This document shows, one piece after another, positions 1-6,308 of a stretch of 7,983 bases of DNA. The notes below the pieces were generated by a model. That model saw nothing but the letters and a program-made list of their open reading frames with translations, was not told the DNA's origin and made no database searches. Made by a program: the position numbers and the translations under genes. Position 1 is the stretch's first letter. Each line of letters starts with the position of its first letter. The DNA lies in NCBI GenBank assembly GCA_900548455.1, contig URKQ01000058.1, forward strand, positions 1 to 7,983, in the 5' to 3' direction. Source of the DNA: an uncultured Clostridium sp. GTDB lineage: Bacteria; Bacillota; Clostridia; Clostridiales; Clostridiaceae.

Positions 1-462
1 TCTGATACTCTTATGAAAGTATTTAAAGCAATGATGGATCAAGGACTATTAAAAGAAATGTTACAATGTTTAACTAATCAGAATAGTCTACCATACACTG
101 CTGAGTGTGATCCAAGCGGCCTTAAGGTTGTTAGAGGAGACTCAGTAAAAATGGATGTATTTGATACAGGAGATCCTAATGTAAAAGCATATTTTCAAGA
201 GTTAGTTAGCAAAGAAGAATCTAAGATGAGTGCTGGATTCTTAACAATTGAAAACTCAAGATTCGATTGGGAATTAACATATGAAGAAATTGATTATGTT
301 ATGGAAGGAACTTTAACAATCGAAATCAATGGTAAGACCTATACTGCTCATGCTGGAGACGTACTATTTGTACCATCAGGTTCTAAAGTAGTTTGGGGTT
401 CACCAGATAAGGCTAGGGTATTTTATGCTACATATCCAGCGAACTGGGCGGATCTCTTATAG
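1..462 (+). CDS. eutQ: EutQ-like cupin protein, 5' end cut by window edge
   Basis: The frame is open from base 1. The first ATG (13) has no ribosome binding site in the few bases before it, so the true start is probably outside the window. From the ATG, residues 1-20 form a short helix, and a single-domain cupin follows at about residues 37-149. Recognisable EutQ elements are the GLKVVRGDSVK strand, the segment YEEIDYVMEGTLTIEINGK (residues 90-108), HAGDVLFVPSGS (113-124) and the C-terminal YPANW, closely matching the enterobacterial EutQ C-terminal half from memory. The usual cupin HxH metal motif is absent, as is normal for EutQ. EutQ is an accessory protein of ethanolamine microcompartments; the Salmonella protein has reported acetate kinase activity and is needed for normal compartment formation. 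The stop lies 21 bases before the next gene, so it is in the same operon. Clostridial EutQ proteins often lack the long N-terminal part of the 233-residue enterobacterial form, so the missing piece may be small. Confidence 0.85.
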   Translation, partial: SDTLMKVFKAMMDQGLLKEMLQCLTNQNSLPYTAECDPSGLKVVRGDSVKMDVFDTGDPNVKAYFQELVSKEESKMSAGFLTIENSRFDWELTYEEIDYVMEGTLTIEINGKTYTAHAGDVLFVPSGSKVVWGSPDKARVFYATYPANWADLL

Positions 463-483
463 TATAACTAAGGGGGATTAAGC

Positions 484-1185
484 ATGCAGGCACTTGGATT
501 AATTGAAACAAGAGGCTTACTGGCAGCTATTGAAGGTGCCGATGCCATGGTTAAATCAGCAAATGTAAATATTATAGAAAAGACTCATATTGGTGGAGGA
601 TTAGTAACTGTTTTAGTTACTGGTGATGTAGGAGCTGTAAAAGCTGCTGTTGAATCAGGAGTTGCGGCAATTAATAAACTAGATGCGGAAGCATTAGTTT
701 CAAATCATGTAATTCCACGTCCACACTGTGAAGTTGAAAGTATAATAGGAGATCAAGTTAAACCTGAAGAAGTAGAAGACATAACATCAAATGAAGACCA
801 ATGTGATGCAGTTGTAGAAATTACAGAAGAAGTTGAAGTTGTAGAGGAAGAAGTAATTAATGATGAAATTTCCAATGCAGATATCAATGATGTAGAAGAA
901 AATAATGAAGTTACAGAAGTTGAAGAAGAAATTGAAGTTGTAGAAACTACAGAGGATGAAGTTATAGACCTAGATGTTGATAAATTACATAAAGTAGATA
1001 TAGATAATTTTGTTAACATCCATGGATTAGAAAAAACTATTGATCTTTTATATAAGCTTAAAGTTGTTAAGCTTAGAAACTTAGCTCGTGAGTATAAAGA
1101 ATTTGGAATTGCCGGAAGAACAATTTCAAAAGCGGGTAAAAATTTATTGATTACTAAGTTTAAATCATATTATGAAAAACTTTAG
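484..1185 (+). CDS. BMC-H shell protein with acidic linker and basic C-terminal domain (EutK/PduK-like layout)
   Basis: The 233-residue protein has three parts. Residues 1-88 are a complete BMC (Pfam00936-type) shell domain: LGLIETRGLLAAIEGADAMV at the start, pore loop HIGGG (35-39), GDVGAVKAA (47-55) and VIPRPH (76-81). Residues about 93-167 are a low-complexity linker with roughly 44% Asp/Glu and no Lys, Arg or His between K93 and K167. Residues about 168-233 are a helical, Lys-rich domain whose LRNLAREYKEFGIAGRT...KNLLITKFKSYY pattern resembles Rho-N/SAP-type helix-extension-helix folds. The domain order recalls EutK, whose C-terminal domain is a proposed nucleic-acid-binding helix-turn-helix, but the linker here is far longer. 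The AAGGGGGAT ribosome binding site at 470-478 fixes the ATG start. The BMC domain should join the hexameric shell layer, with the tail probably facing the lumen or cytosol. The family of the C-terminal domain is inferred by eye only. Confidence 0.9.
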   Translation: MQALGLIETRGLLAAIEGADAMVKSANVNIIEKTHIGGGLVTVLVTGDVGAVKAAVESGVAAINKLDAEALVSNHVIPRPHCEVESIIGDQVKPEEVEDITSNEDQCDAVVEITEEVEVVEEEVINDEISNADINDVEENNEVTEVEEEIEVVETTEDEVIDLDVDKLHKVDIDNFVNIHGLEKTIDLLYKLKVVKLRNLAREYKEFGIAGRTISKAGKNLLITKFKSYYEKL

Positions 1186-1218
1186 TATATAGAAATTCTG
1201 CAAAAAGGAGGAAACAAA

Positions 1219-2802
1219 ATGGAGAATTTTGATAAGGATTTGCGTTCAATACAAGAGGCAAGAGATTTAGCAAGAAAAGGTAAAGCTGCTGCAAATACAC
1301 TTGCAACTTATACTGAAGAGCAAATAGATAAAATATTACGTAACATGGTTAGAGTTGCAGAAGAAAATGCGGTTTGTTTAGCACAAATGGCTGTAGAGGA
1401 AACTGGTTTTGGTAAAGTTGAGGATAAAACTTACAAGAACCATTTAGCAGCTACTATACTATATAACTCAATTAAAGACATGAAAACAATTGGAATTATT
1501 AATGAAGATGAGGTTAATAAACTAATAGAGGTTGCAGAACCTATGGGATTAGTAATGGGTATAGTACCATCAACAAACCCTACATCAACAGCAATATTTA
1601 AATCAATGATTTCAATTAAATCACGTAACGCTATAGTGTTCTCACCACACCCATCTGCTGCTAAATGTACAATACAAGCAGCTAAGTTAATGCATGATGC
1701 TGCTGTTGAAGCAGGTGCACCAGAGAATGTAATTGGATGTGTTAATACACCAACTATAGGTGCTACAAATGAATTGATGAAATGCAAAGAAGTTGCTATA
1801 ATAATAGCTACTGGTGGTCCTGGAATGGTTAAAGCTGCATACAGTGCAGGAAAACCAGCTTTAGGAGTTGGTGCAGGAAACTCTCCAGCTTACATCGAAA
1901 GAACAGCAAACGTTGAACAAGCTGTTAGAAACATAATGGCTAGTAAAACATTTGATAACGGTACAATCTGTGCATCTGAGCAATCAATAATTTGTGAAGA
2001 ATGCAATCATGATTTAGTAGTTGCTGAGTTCAAGAAACAAGGCGGTTACTTCATGACAGATGAAGAAACTAGCAAAGTTTGTAGCTTACTATTCAAAAAT
2101 GGTCATGCTATGAATGCTAAATTTGTTGGAAGATCTCCACAAGTTATAGCTAATGCTGCTGGAATATCAATTCCAGAAGGTACAAAAGTACTTATAGGAA
2201 GACAAGGTGGAGTTGGTGATGGATATCCTCTATCATATGAAAAACTTACAACTGTACTTGGATTCTATACAGTTAAAGATTGGCATGAAGCTTGTGAATT
2301 AAGTATAGAGTTACTTCAAAACGGTATAGGACACACAATGAGTCTTCATACTGAAGATAGAGATATGGTATTAAAATTTGCTGCTAAACCAGCATCACGT
2401 ATACTAGTTAACACTGGTGGTACTCAAGGTGGAACTGGTGCTAGCACAGGACTTATGCCATCATTCACTTTAGGATGTGGTACTTGGGGAGGAAGCTCAG
2501 TATCTGAGAACGTTACTCCAAGACATCTTATTAACATTAAGAGAGTTGCATATGGAATCAAAGATTGTGCTACATTAGCTCAAAATGATCCAACTTTCAA
2601 CAAGTTTAAAACTGCTGAAAATTGTCATGCAGCTCAAAACCAATGTTTAAATATGAGCCCAGCTGAAATAGCAGCTGCAGCAGCTCAATGTTTAAAATCT
2701 ACTACTAATGAGTGTGCTAACAACACTTGTGAAAGTTCAAATAGTGAAGATCTTATGAAAATAGTTAACCAAATAGTTGCTGCTATGAAGGGGGCAAACT
2801 AA
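1219..2802 (+). CDS. eutE: CoA-acylating aldehyde dehydrogenase, microcompartment type (EutE/PduP family)
   Basis: It converts an aldehyde (acetaldehyde or propionaldehyde class) plus CoA and NAD+ to acyl-CoA and NADH inside the compartment. Of 527 residues, about 1-450 form the ALDH core. Visible landmarks are GIVPSTNPTST (114-124), the nucleotide-binding ATGGPGMVKAAYSAGKP (197-213), GVGAGNSP (216-223) and the catalytic Cys251 in FDNGTICASEQ. The protein is about 60 residues longer than E. coli EutE (467). The extra part is a linker (about 465-507) holding five cysteines (469, 476, 491, 499, 504), then an amphipathic helix NSEDLMKIVNQIVAAMKG (508-525), typical of an encapsulation peptide. 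A C-terminal cargo peptide of this sort is common in glycyl-radical and related BMC loci. The strong ribosome binding site AAGGAGGAA (1205-1213) precedes the ATG. The stop codon abuts the next start, so translation of the two is probably coupled. The exact substrate cannot be told from this sequence. Confidence 0.93.
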   Translation: MENFDKDLRSIQEARDLARKGKAAANTLATYTEEQIDKILRNMVRVAEENAVCLAQMAVEETGFGKVEDKTYKNHLAATILYNSIKDMKTIGIINEDEVNKLIEVAEPMGLVMGIVPSTNPTSTAIFKSMISIKSRNAIVFSPHPSAAKCTIQAAKLMHDAAVEAGAPENVIGCVNTPTIGATNELMKCKEVAIIIATGGPGMVKAAYSAGKPALGVGAGNSPAYIERTANVEQAVRNIMASKTFDNGTICASEQSIICEECNHDLVVAEFKKQGGYFMTDEETSKVCSLLFKNGHAMNAKFVGRSPQVIANAAGISIPEGTKVLIGRQGGVGDGYPLSYEKLTTVLGFYTVKDWHEACELSIELLQNGIGHTMSLHTEDRDMVLKFAAKPASRILVNTGGTQGGTGASTGLMPSFTLGCGTWGGSSVSENVTPRHLINIKRVAYGIKDCATLAQNDPTFNKFKTAENCHAAQNQCLNMSPAEIAAAAAQCLKSTTNECANNTCESSNSEDLMKIVNQIVAAMKGAN

Positions 2803-3444
2803 ATGGATAAATGTGAAGCTGTATTACAACTTTTATTGGACGCTGTACAAGCTAATGGATCATCAAATGGTAATTCATCAGACATTCCAGTAGGAGTATC
2901 TAATAGACATATACATCTTTCACAAAAAGATTTAGATTGTTTATTCGGTGAAGGCTATCAATTAACAAAAATAAAAGATTTATCACAACCTGGACAATAT
3001 GCTTGTAAAGAGACTGTAACACTTTGTGGACCTAAAGGTGCAATTGAAAAAGTAAGAATCTTAGGACCTACAAGAAGTAAAACTCAAGTTGAAGTATTAG
3101 CAGGAGATTGTGTTAAACTTGGAGCTCCAGCTCATGTTAGACTTTCAGGTGATTTATGTAACACTGCAGGCGTAACAGTAGTTGGACCTAAGGGATCTGT
3201 TCAAATTGCAGAAGGTTTAGTAGTAGCTCAAAGACATATTCATATGACACCTGTAGATGCTAAAAACCTAGGAGTTTGTGATGGAGATATAGTTTCTATC
3301 AAAGTTGATGGTTTAAGAGGTGGAGTATTTACTAATGTTGCTATTAGAGCAAATGATGCTTCACAGTTAGAATGTCATCTTGATATAGAAGAAGCTAATG
3401 CAATGAGCATTAACGGTAAAACAAAAGTTCAAATAGTAAAATAA
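2803..3444 (+). CDS. pduL: PduL-type phosphate acyltransferase (phosphotransacylase)
   Basis: It transfers the acyl group from CoA to phosphate, recycling CoA inside the compartment and giving acyl-phosphate for ATP formation by a kinase. The 213-residue length fits PduL. Residues 1-19 (MDKCEAVLQLLLDAVQANG) form an amphipathic helix followed by a Ser/Gly/Asn linker, the usual N-terminal encapsulation peptide. Two similar beta-barrel halves follow, each with the metal-binding signature: SNRHIHLS (33-40) and AQRHIHMTP (142-150). Further probable zinc ligands are Glu70 (ACKETV) and His192 (CHLDIEEANA), assigned by analogy with the PduL structure. The ATG directly follows the TAA of the dehydrogenase gene. 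Its ribosome binding site, GAAGGGGG (2787-2794), lies inside the end of that gene, which keeps the two enzymes stoichiometrically linked. This enzyme is unrelated to the Pta/EutD family. Confidence 0.95.
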   Translation: MDKCEAVLQLLLDAVQANGSSNGNSSDIPVGVSNRHIHLSQKDLDCLFGEGYQLTKIKDLSQPGQYACKETVTLCGPKGAIEKVRILGPTRSKTQVEVLAGDCVKLGAPAHVRLSGDLCNTAGVTVVGPKGSVQIAEGLVVAQRHIHMTPVDAKNLGVCDGDIVSIKVDGLRGGVFTNVAIRANDASQLECHLDIEEANAMSINGKTKVQIVK

Positions 3445-3455
3445 AAGTTTATAAT
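3428..3455 (+). promoter_or_regulatory. Possible internal promoter before the small shell gene
   Basis: A perfect -10 hexamer TATAAT (3450-3455) lies 16 bases downstream of TTCAAA (3428-3433), which matches 4 of 6 positions of a sigma-A -35 box. It would start transcription within the 60-base AT-rich gap before the small BMC-H gene, allowing extra production of an abundant shell protein. Matches this good arise by chance in such AT-rich DNA, so it is only a candidate. Confidence 0.25.
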
Positions 3456-3504
3456 TAAAATTTATATAAAATAAAAAAATGAAAGATATTAGGAGGAATT
3501 TATT

Positions 3505-3795
3505 ATGAAATACGATGCATTAGGAATGATTGAAACAAAAGGATTAATAGGATCAATAGAAGCAGCAGACGCTATGGTTAAGGCTGCAAACGTATATTTA
3601 ATAGGTAAAGAATATGTTGGAGGCGGACTTGTAACTGTAATGGTTAGAGGTGACGTTGGAGCTGTTAAAGCTGCTACAGATGCTGGAGCTGCTGCTGCTC
3701 AACGTGTTGGAGAATTAATATCTGTACACGTAATCCCAAGACCACATTCAGAAGTAGAAGTTATACTTCCAGCTTCTAAAGAAGTTGCAAAATAG
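3505..3795 (+). CDS. eutM: BMC-H shell protein, EutM/PduA type
   Basis: A 96-residue single-domain BMC-H protein, the usual length for the hexamer that tiles the flat facets of the shell. Landmarks are ALGMIETKGLIGSIEAADAMV (from residue 5), pore loop YVGGG (37-41), VMVRGDVGAVKAATDAGAAAA (from 45) and VHVIPRPHSEVEVILP (74-89). It is very close to PduA and EutM by eye and ends without any extension. The pore loop GGG in place of the PduA GSG would slightly change the central pore through which small metabolites pass. The ribosome binding site AGGAGGAATT (3491-3500) is ideal. It is the last gene before a strong terminator, so it closes the BMC operon. Compared with the longer BMC-H protein encoded upstream in this window, the shell domain keeps Arg48 in MVRGDVG, where the longer protein has Thr (LVTGDVG). 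The choice between the names eutM and pduA cannot be made from the sequence alone. Confidence 0.95.
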   Translation: MKYDALGMIETKGLIGSIEAADAMVKAANVYLIGKEYVGGGLVTVMVRGDVGAVKAATDAGAAAAQRVGELISVHVIPRPHSEVEVILPASKEVAK

Positions 3796-3815
3796 TAACT
3801 TTAAGTAGATAGTTT

Positions 3816-3865
3816 ATAAGGTGTTGTGAAATGAAGTTATTCATTTCACAACACCTTATTTTTTT
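3816..3865 (+). terminator. Strong intrinsic terminator of the BMC operon
   Basis: A perfect 19-bp inverted repeat (3816-3834 with 3841-3859) encloses a 6-base loop AGTTAT and runs directly into a T-tract (3859-3865). It starts 20 bases after the stop codon of the last shell gene. The hairpin plus T-run is textbook Rho-independent termination on the + strand and separates the metabolic operon from the ABC operon. Confidence 0.95.
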
Positions 3866-3871
3866 AAAAAC

Positions 3872-3912
3872 TTATTGATTATTTGTTATATCTGTTATAG
3901 TATATATATAAC
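3872..3912 (+). promoter_or_regulatory. Probable promoter of the ABC-gntR operon
   Basis: An extended -10 element, TGTTATAGT (3893-3901, fitting TGnTATAAT with one mismatch), has possible -35 boxes TTATTG (3872-3877, spacing 18) or TTGATT (3875-3880, spacing 15). A second option is TTGTTA (3883-3888) with TATATA (3905-3910) or TATAAC (3907-3912). Either way the promoter lies within or against the large dyad at 3883-3923, so a bound repressor would block polymerase. The precise start site cannot be chosen by eye. Confidence 0.55.
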
Positions 3913-3923
3913 AGATATAACAA
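3883..3923. promoter_or_regulatory. 41-bp palindromic operator built of four TGTTATA heptamers
   Basis: Two perfect 17-base arms (3883-3899 and 3907-3923) surround a 7-base centre. Each arm holds two direct copies of a heptamer with a 9-bp period: TGTTATA at 3884-3890 and 3893-3899, and TATAACA at 3907-3913 and 3916-3922. The site ends 14 bases before the first start codon and overlaps the promoter candidates. There is no T-run after it, so it is not a terminator. A GntR/YtrA-type repressor encoded in the same operon is the natural ligand. Binding by that protein is inferred from position and symmetry. Confidence 0.75.
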
Positions 3924-3937
3924 TAGGAGTGATAAGA

Positions 3938-4651
3938 ATGTTAAAAATAGATAATTTATCAAAATCATATAGTAAAGGGAAAAGAGCCATTGATAGTATA
4001 TCAATAAAAGTTAATCCAGGCGAAATTTATGGATTTATTGGACATAATGGGGCTGGTAAAACAACAACTATAAAATGTATAGTTGGAATTTTAGAGTTTG
4101 AAGAAGGAGAAATTTATATTGATGGTAAGTCTATGAAGGATAATCCAGTAGAATGTAAAAAGTTAATTGCTTATATTCCTGATAATCCGGATTTATATGA
4201 TTCATTAACAGGAATTCAATATTTAAATTTTATAGCAGATATATTTGAAGTTACTAAAGATGAAAGAGAAGTACTTATTAAAGAATATGGAGATGCTTTT
4301 GAAATAACAAAAAACTTAGGAGATATAATATCTTCCTATTCTCATGGTATGAAGCAAAAGTTAGCGCTTATATCTGCCTTTATTCATAAACCTAAATTAT
4401 TAATCTTAGATGAACCATTTGTAGGCTTAGACCCTAAAGCGGCACATACAGTTAAGGGGTTAATGAGAGATCTTTGTAATGAGGGAGGGTCAATATTTTT
4501 CTCAACTCACGTTTTAGAGGTAGCAGAGAAATTATGTGATAAGGTTGCTATTATTAAAGAGGGTAAAATAGTAGTTTCAGGAACTACTGAAGAAGTTAAA
4601 GGTAATGGAAGTTTAGAAGAAATATTTATGGAGTTGATTGATCATGAGTAA
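3938..4651 (+). CDS. ABC transporter ATP-binding protein (YtrB/EcsA/BcrA-like)
   Basis: This 237-residue protein is the cytoplasmic motor of an ABC-2-type exporter or envelope-stress transporter. Visible motifs are Walker A GHNGAGKTT (35-43), the segment AYIPDNPDLYDSLTG (78-92) with Asp in the Q-loop region, the signature region SYSHGMKQK (133-141; SHGM replaces SGGQ, as is common in this subfamily), Walker B LLILDE (154-159) with catalytic Glu159, D-loop GLDP (163-166) and switch His191 (STHVLEVAEKL). The ATG at 3938 is chosen because AGGAGTG (3925-3931) sits 6 bases before it. A TTG start at 3875 is possible in frame but would translate through the promoter and operator. The end of the gene overlaps the permease start by 8 bases (ATGAGTAA), so the two are translationally coupled and should form one transporter. 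Confidence 0.95.
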   Translation: MLKIDNLSKSYSKGKRAIDSISIKVNPGEIYGFIGHNGAGKTTTIKCIVGILEFEEGEIYIDGKSMKDNPVECKKLIAYIPDNPDLYDSLTGIQYLNFIADIFEVTKDEREVLIKEYGDAFEITKNLGDIISSYSHGMKQKLALISAFIHKPKLLILDEPFVGLDPKAAHTVKGLMRDLCNEGGSIFFSTHVLEVAEKLCDKVAIIKEGKIVVSGTTEEVKGNGSLEEIFMELIDHE

Positions 4652-6290
4652 TTTGGGATTATTAGTAAAAGTTAGCTTTCAAAACACTTTTGAACTTAAT
4701 AATTTTTTTAATAAAAAAATTAAAAAGAGCTCTAAAAAGAATTTTGCAGCAGGAAGTAGCCTTATAGTTACATTAGGAATAATAGCAGCATTAGTAACAA
4801 TATATTTTTGGATGATGTCAGAAGGTTTAAAGATGGTAGGGATGTTAGATGTATTACCATTATTATCTGGAATGGTATGTGTACTAATTACTTTATTTAC
4901 AACTATATTTAAGGCACAAGGAATTTTGTTTGCATCTAAGGACTTTGAATCTCTTATGAGTTTGCCTATAAAACCGGAAACAATTTTAGCAAGTAAAGTT
5001 ATAGAACTTTTAATATTAAATTATTTGTTTTCTGCAGTAGTAATTATACCTTCAACAATAGTTTATTATATTCAAAGTAGTGGAAGCTTTTTAGTTTTTG
5101 TATATAGTTTTATAGGAATATTATTTTTACCACTTTTACCGGTAGTAATAGCATCTTTAATAGCATTTGGACTAAGTTATATTTCTTCAAAATTTAAAGC
5201 TAAAAATACTGTTTTAATAATTATAACTCTAATATTTTTTGTTTTAGTTTTTATAGGATCATATAAGTTAAATGACATAGTAGCATTCTTTATGGCAAGG
5301 AAGGAATCTATAGTTGATGGAGTTAAAATAATATGTCCACCTGCATATTATTTTGCACATGCTATTACCGATACAAATTTTATTTCCATGGTAATATTAA
5401 TACTAATATCTTTAATTCCATTTAGTATATTTACAATTGTATTTGGTAAATCATTTAAAATAATTAATTTAAGGCTTGGTGAATCATATAAGAAATCTAA
5501 TTATATTATTAAGAAGTTAAAGGTGTCATCAAAAATGGGAGCTTTAATAAGAAGAGAAGCAAAAGGATATTTTTCTTCTAGCGTTTATTTTCTTAATACA
5601 TCTGTAGGAATGATTCTACTAACAGTGGCTGCTATAGGTAGTATATTTTTAGGAGGAGAAGGATTGGTAATGTTTTTAGCTAAATCAAGTGGACCAGAGA
5701 TACAAGAAGCTATGCCAATGCTTTTAGAGTTAATCCAATTCTTACCTTTAGTAATTATCATATTCTGCGTATCTTTAACATGTACAACAGGATGTGCGAT
5801 TTCTCTCGAAGGAATAAATCTATGGATAATTAAATCTCTTCCAATAAAACCAATGGAAATTCTAATTAGTAAAATAGCATTAAATTTACTAATTGTATTG
5901 CCAATAACCATATTAGATATTTGTATATTTGCAGTTTCAATTAAATTAAGTGCATTAAATTTAGCATTTACATTTTTAATAGCTATAGAATTAGCTATAT
6001 TAGTTGCTATATCAGGCATAATTATAAACTTACATTTTCCTAGACTTAATTGGGTTAATAAGACACAAGTTGTTAAGCAAAGTGTGAGTTCCATGTTAAG
6101 TATGTTTTGGGGAATGATAGTTGTGGGTATTGCCATAGTGGGATGTTTTATTATATATAATGTATTTAAAATTACTAATATTTATGTATATTTATTTGGA
6201 ATAACATTGTTTTTAATGATATTATTAATAATAGCGATTACGATACTTAAGGTTAAGGGAGAGACTTTGTTTAATAAATTAAGTCTCTAA
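4644..6290 (+). CDS. Large ABC-2-type permease subunit
   Basis: A 548-residue integral membrane protein with about 12 hydrophobic segments (for example near 37-57, 119-143, 150-180, 188-206, 246-268, 315-335, 364-385, 412-432, 436-461, 486-505 and 513-536). It resembles the clostridial/bacillar putative ABC exporter permeases of roughly 530-570 residues (PF16949-like, judged by eye). The chain has two related halves: SLPIKPETILASK (106-118) recurs as SLPIKPMEILISK (398-410), each followed by a hydrophobic helix. One polypeptide may therefore supply both membrane halves for an ATPase dimer. The basic N-terminus (KKIKKSSKK, 24-32) and the loop at 280-305 are probably cytoplasmic. The ATG at 4644 lies within the end of the ATPase gene with GGAG (4630-4633) upstream; a TTG at 4638 would add two residues. 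The substrate is unknown; a lipid, peptide or antibiotic would fit the context. Confidence 0.88.
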   Translation: MSNLGLLVKVSFQNTFELNNFFNKKIKKSSKKNFAAGSSLIVTLGIIAALVTIYFWMMSEGLKMVGMLDVLPLLSGMVCVLITLFTTIFKAQGILFASKDFESLMSLPIKPETILASKVIELLILNYLFSAVVIIPSTIVYYIQSSGSFLVFVYSFIGILFLPLLPVVIASLIAFGLSYISSKFKAKNTVLIIITLIFFVLVFIGSYKLNDIVAFFMARKESIVDGVKIICPPAYYFAHAITDTNFISMVILILISLIPFSIFTIVFGKSFKIINLRLGESYKKSNYIIKKLKVSSKMGALIRREAKGYFSSSVYFLNTSVGMILLTVAAIGSIFLGGEGLVMFLAKSSGPEIQEAMPMLLELIQFLPLVIIIFCVSLTCTTGCAISLEGINLWIIKSLPIKPMEILISKIALNLLIVLPITILDICIFAVSIKLSALNLAFTFLIAIELAILVAISGIIINLHFPRLNWVNKTQVVKQSVSSMLSMFWGMIVVGIAIVGCFIIYNVFKITNIYVYLFGITLFLMILLIIAITILKVKGETLFNKLSL

Positions 6291-6308
6291 AGGAGCGATG
6301 GAAGGTTG
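6290..6308 (+). promoter_or_regulatory. Ribosome binding site and TTG start of the gntR gene
   Basis: AAGGAG (6290-6295) overlaps the permease stop codon and stands 10 bases before TTG (6306-6308). The only nearby ATG (6298) is in another frame and reads just three codons to a TGA that overlaps the TTG. The TTG start gives MILKIDFDSQIPIYIQIKNQ, exactly the expected start of YtrA-type regulators, so a weak start codon is the best call. It would keep repressor levels low relative to the transporter. Confidence 0.7.

Noticed and set aside
753..1019. Ser/Thr-rich open frame on the minus strand
   Set aside because: It is the antisense of the Glu/Val-rich linker of the shell protein; the composition is a codon shadow and no ribosome binding site or family match supports it.
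3816..3923. CRISPR or other repeat array
   Set aside because: The inverted repeats are a terminator and an operator dyad with unrelated sequences; there are no regularly spaced direct repeats with unique spacers.
3875..3937. Upstream TTG start extending the ABC ATPase by 21 residues
   Set aside because: The extension would translate the promoter and operator, and the ATG at 3938 has a well-placed AGGAGTG and the expected family N-terminus.
4334..4360. Degenerate ABC signature (SHGM instead of SGGQ) as a sign of an inactive ATPase
   Set aside because: The YtrB/EcsA/BcrA-like subfamily commonly has xxGMKQ at this place, and Walker A, Walker B, the catalytic Glu and the switch His are all intact.
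5585..6136. 183-codon open frame on the minus strand inside the permease gene
   Set aside because: It lies wholly opposite a well-supported membrane protein gene and has no plausible ribosome binding site or recognisable domain.
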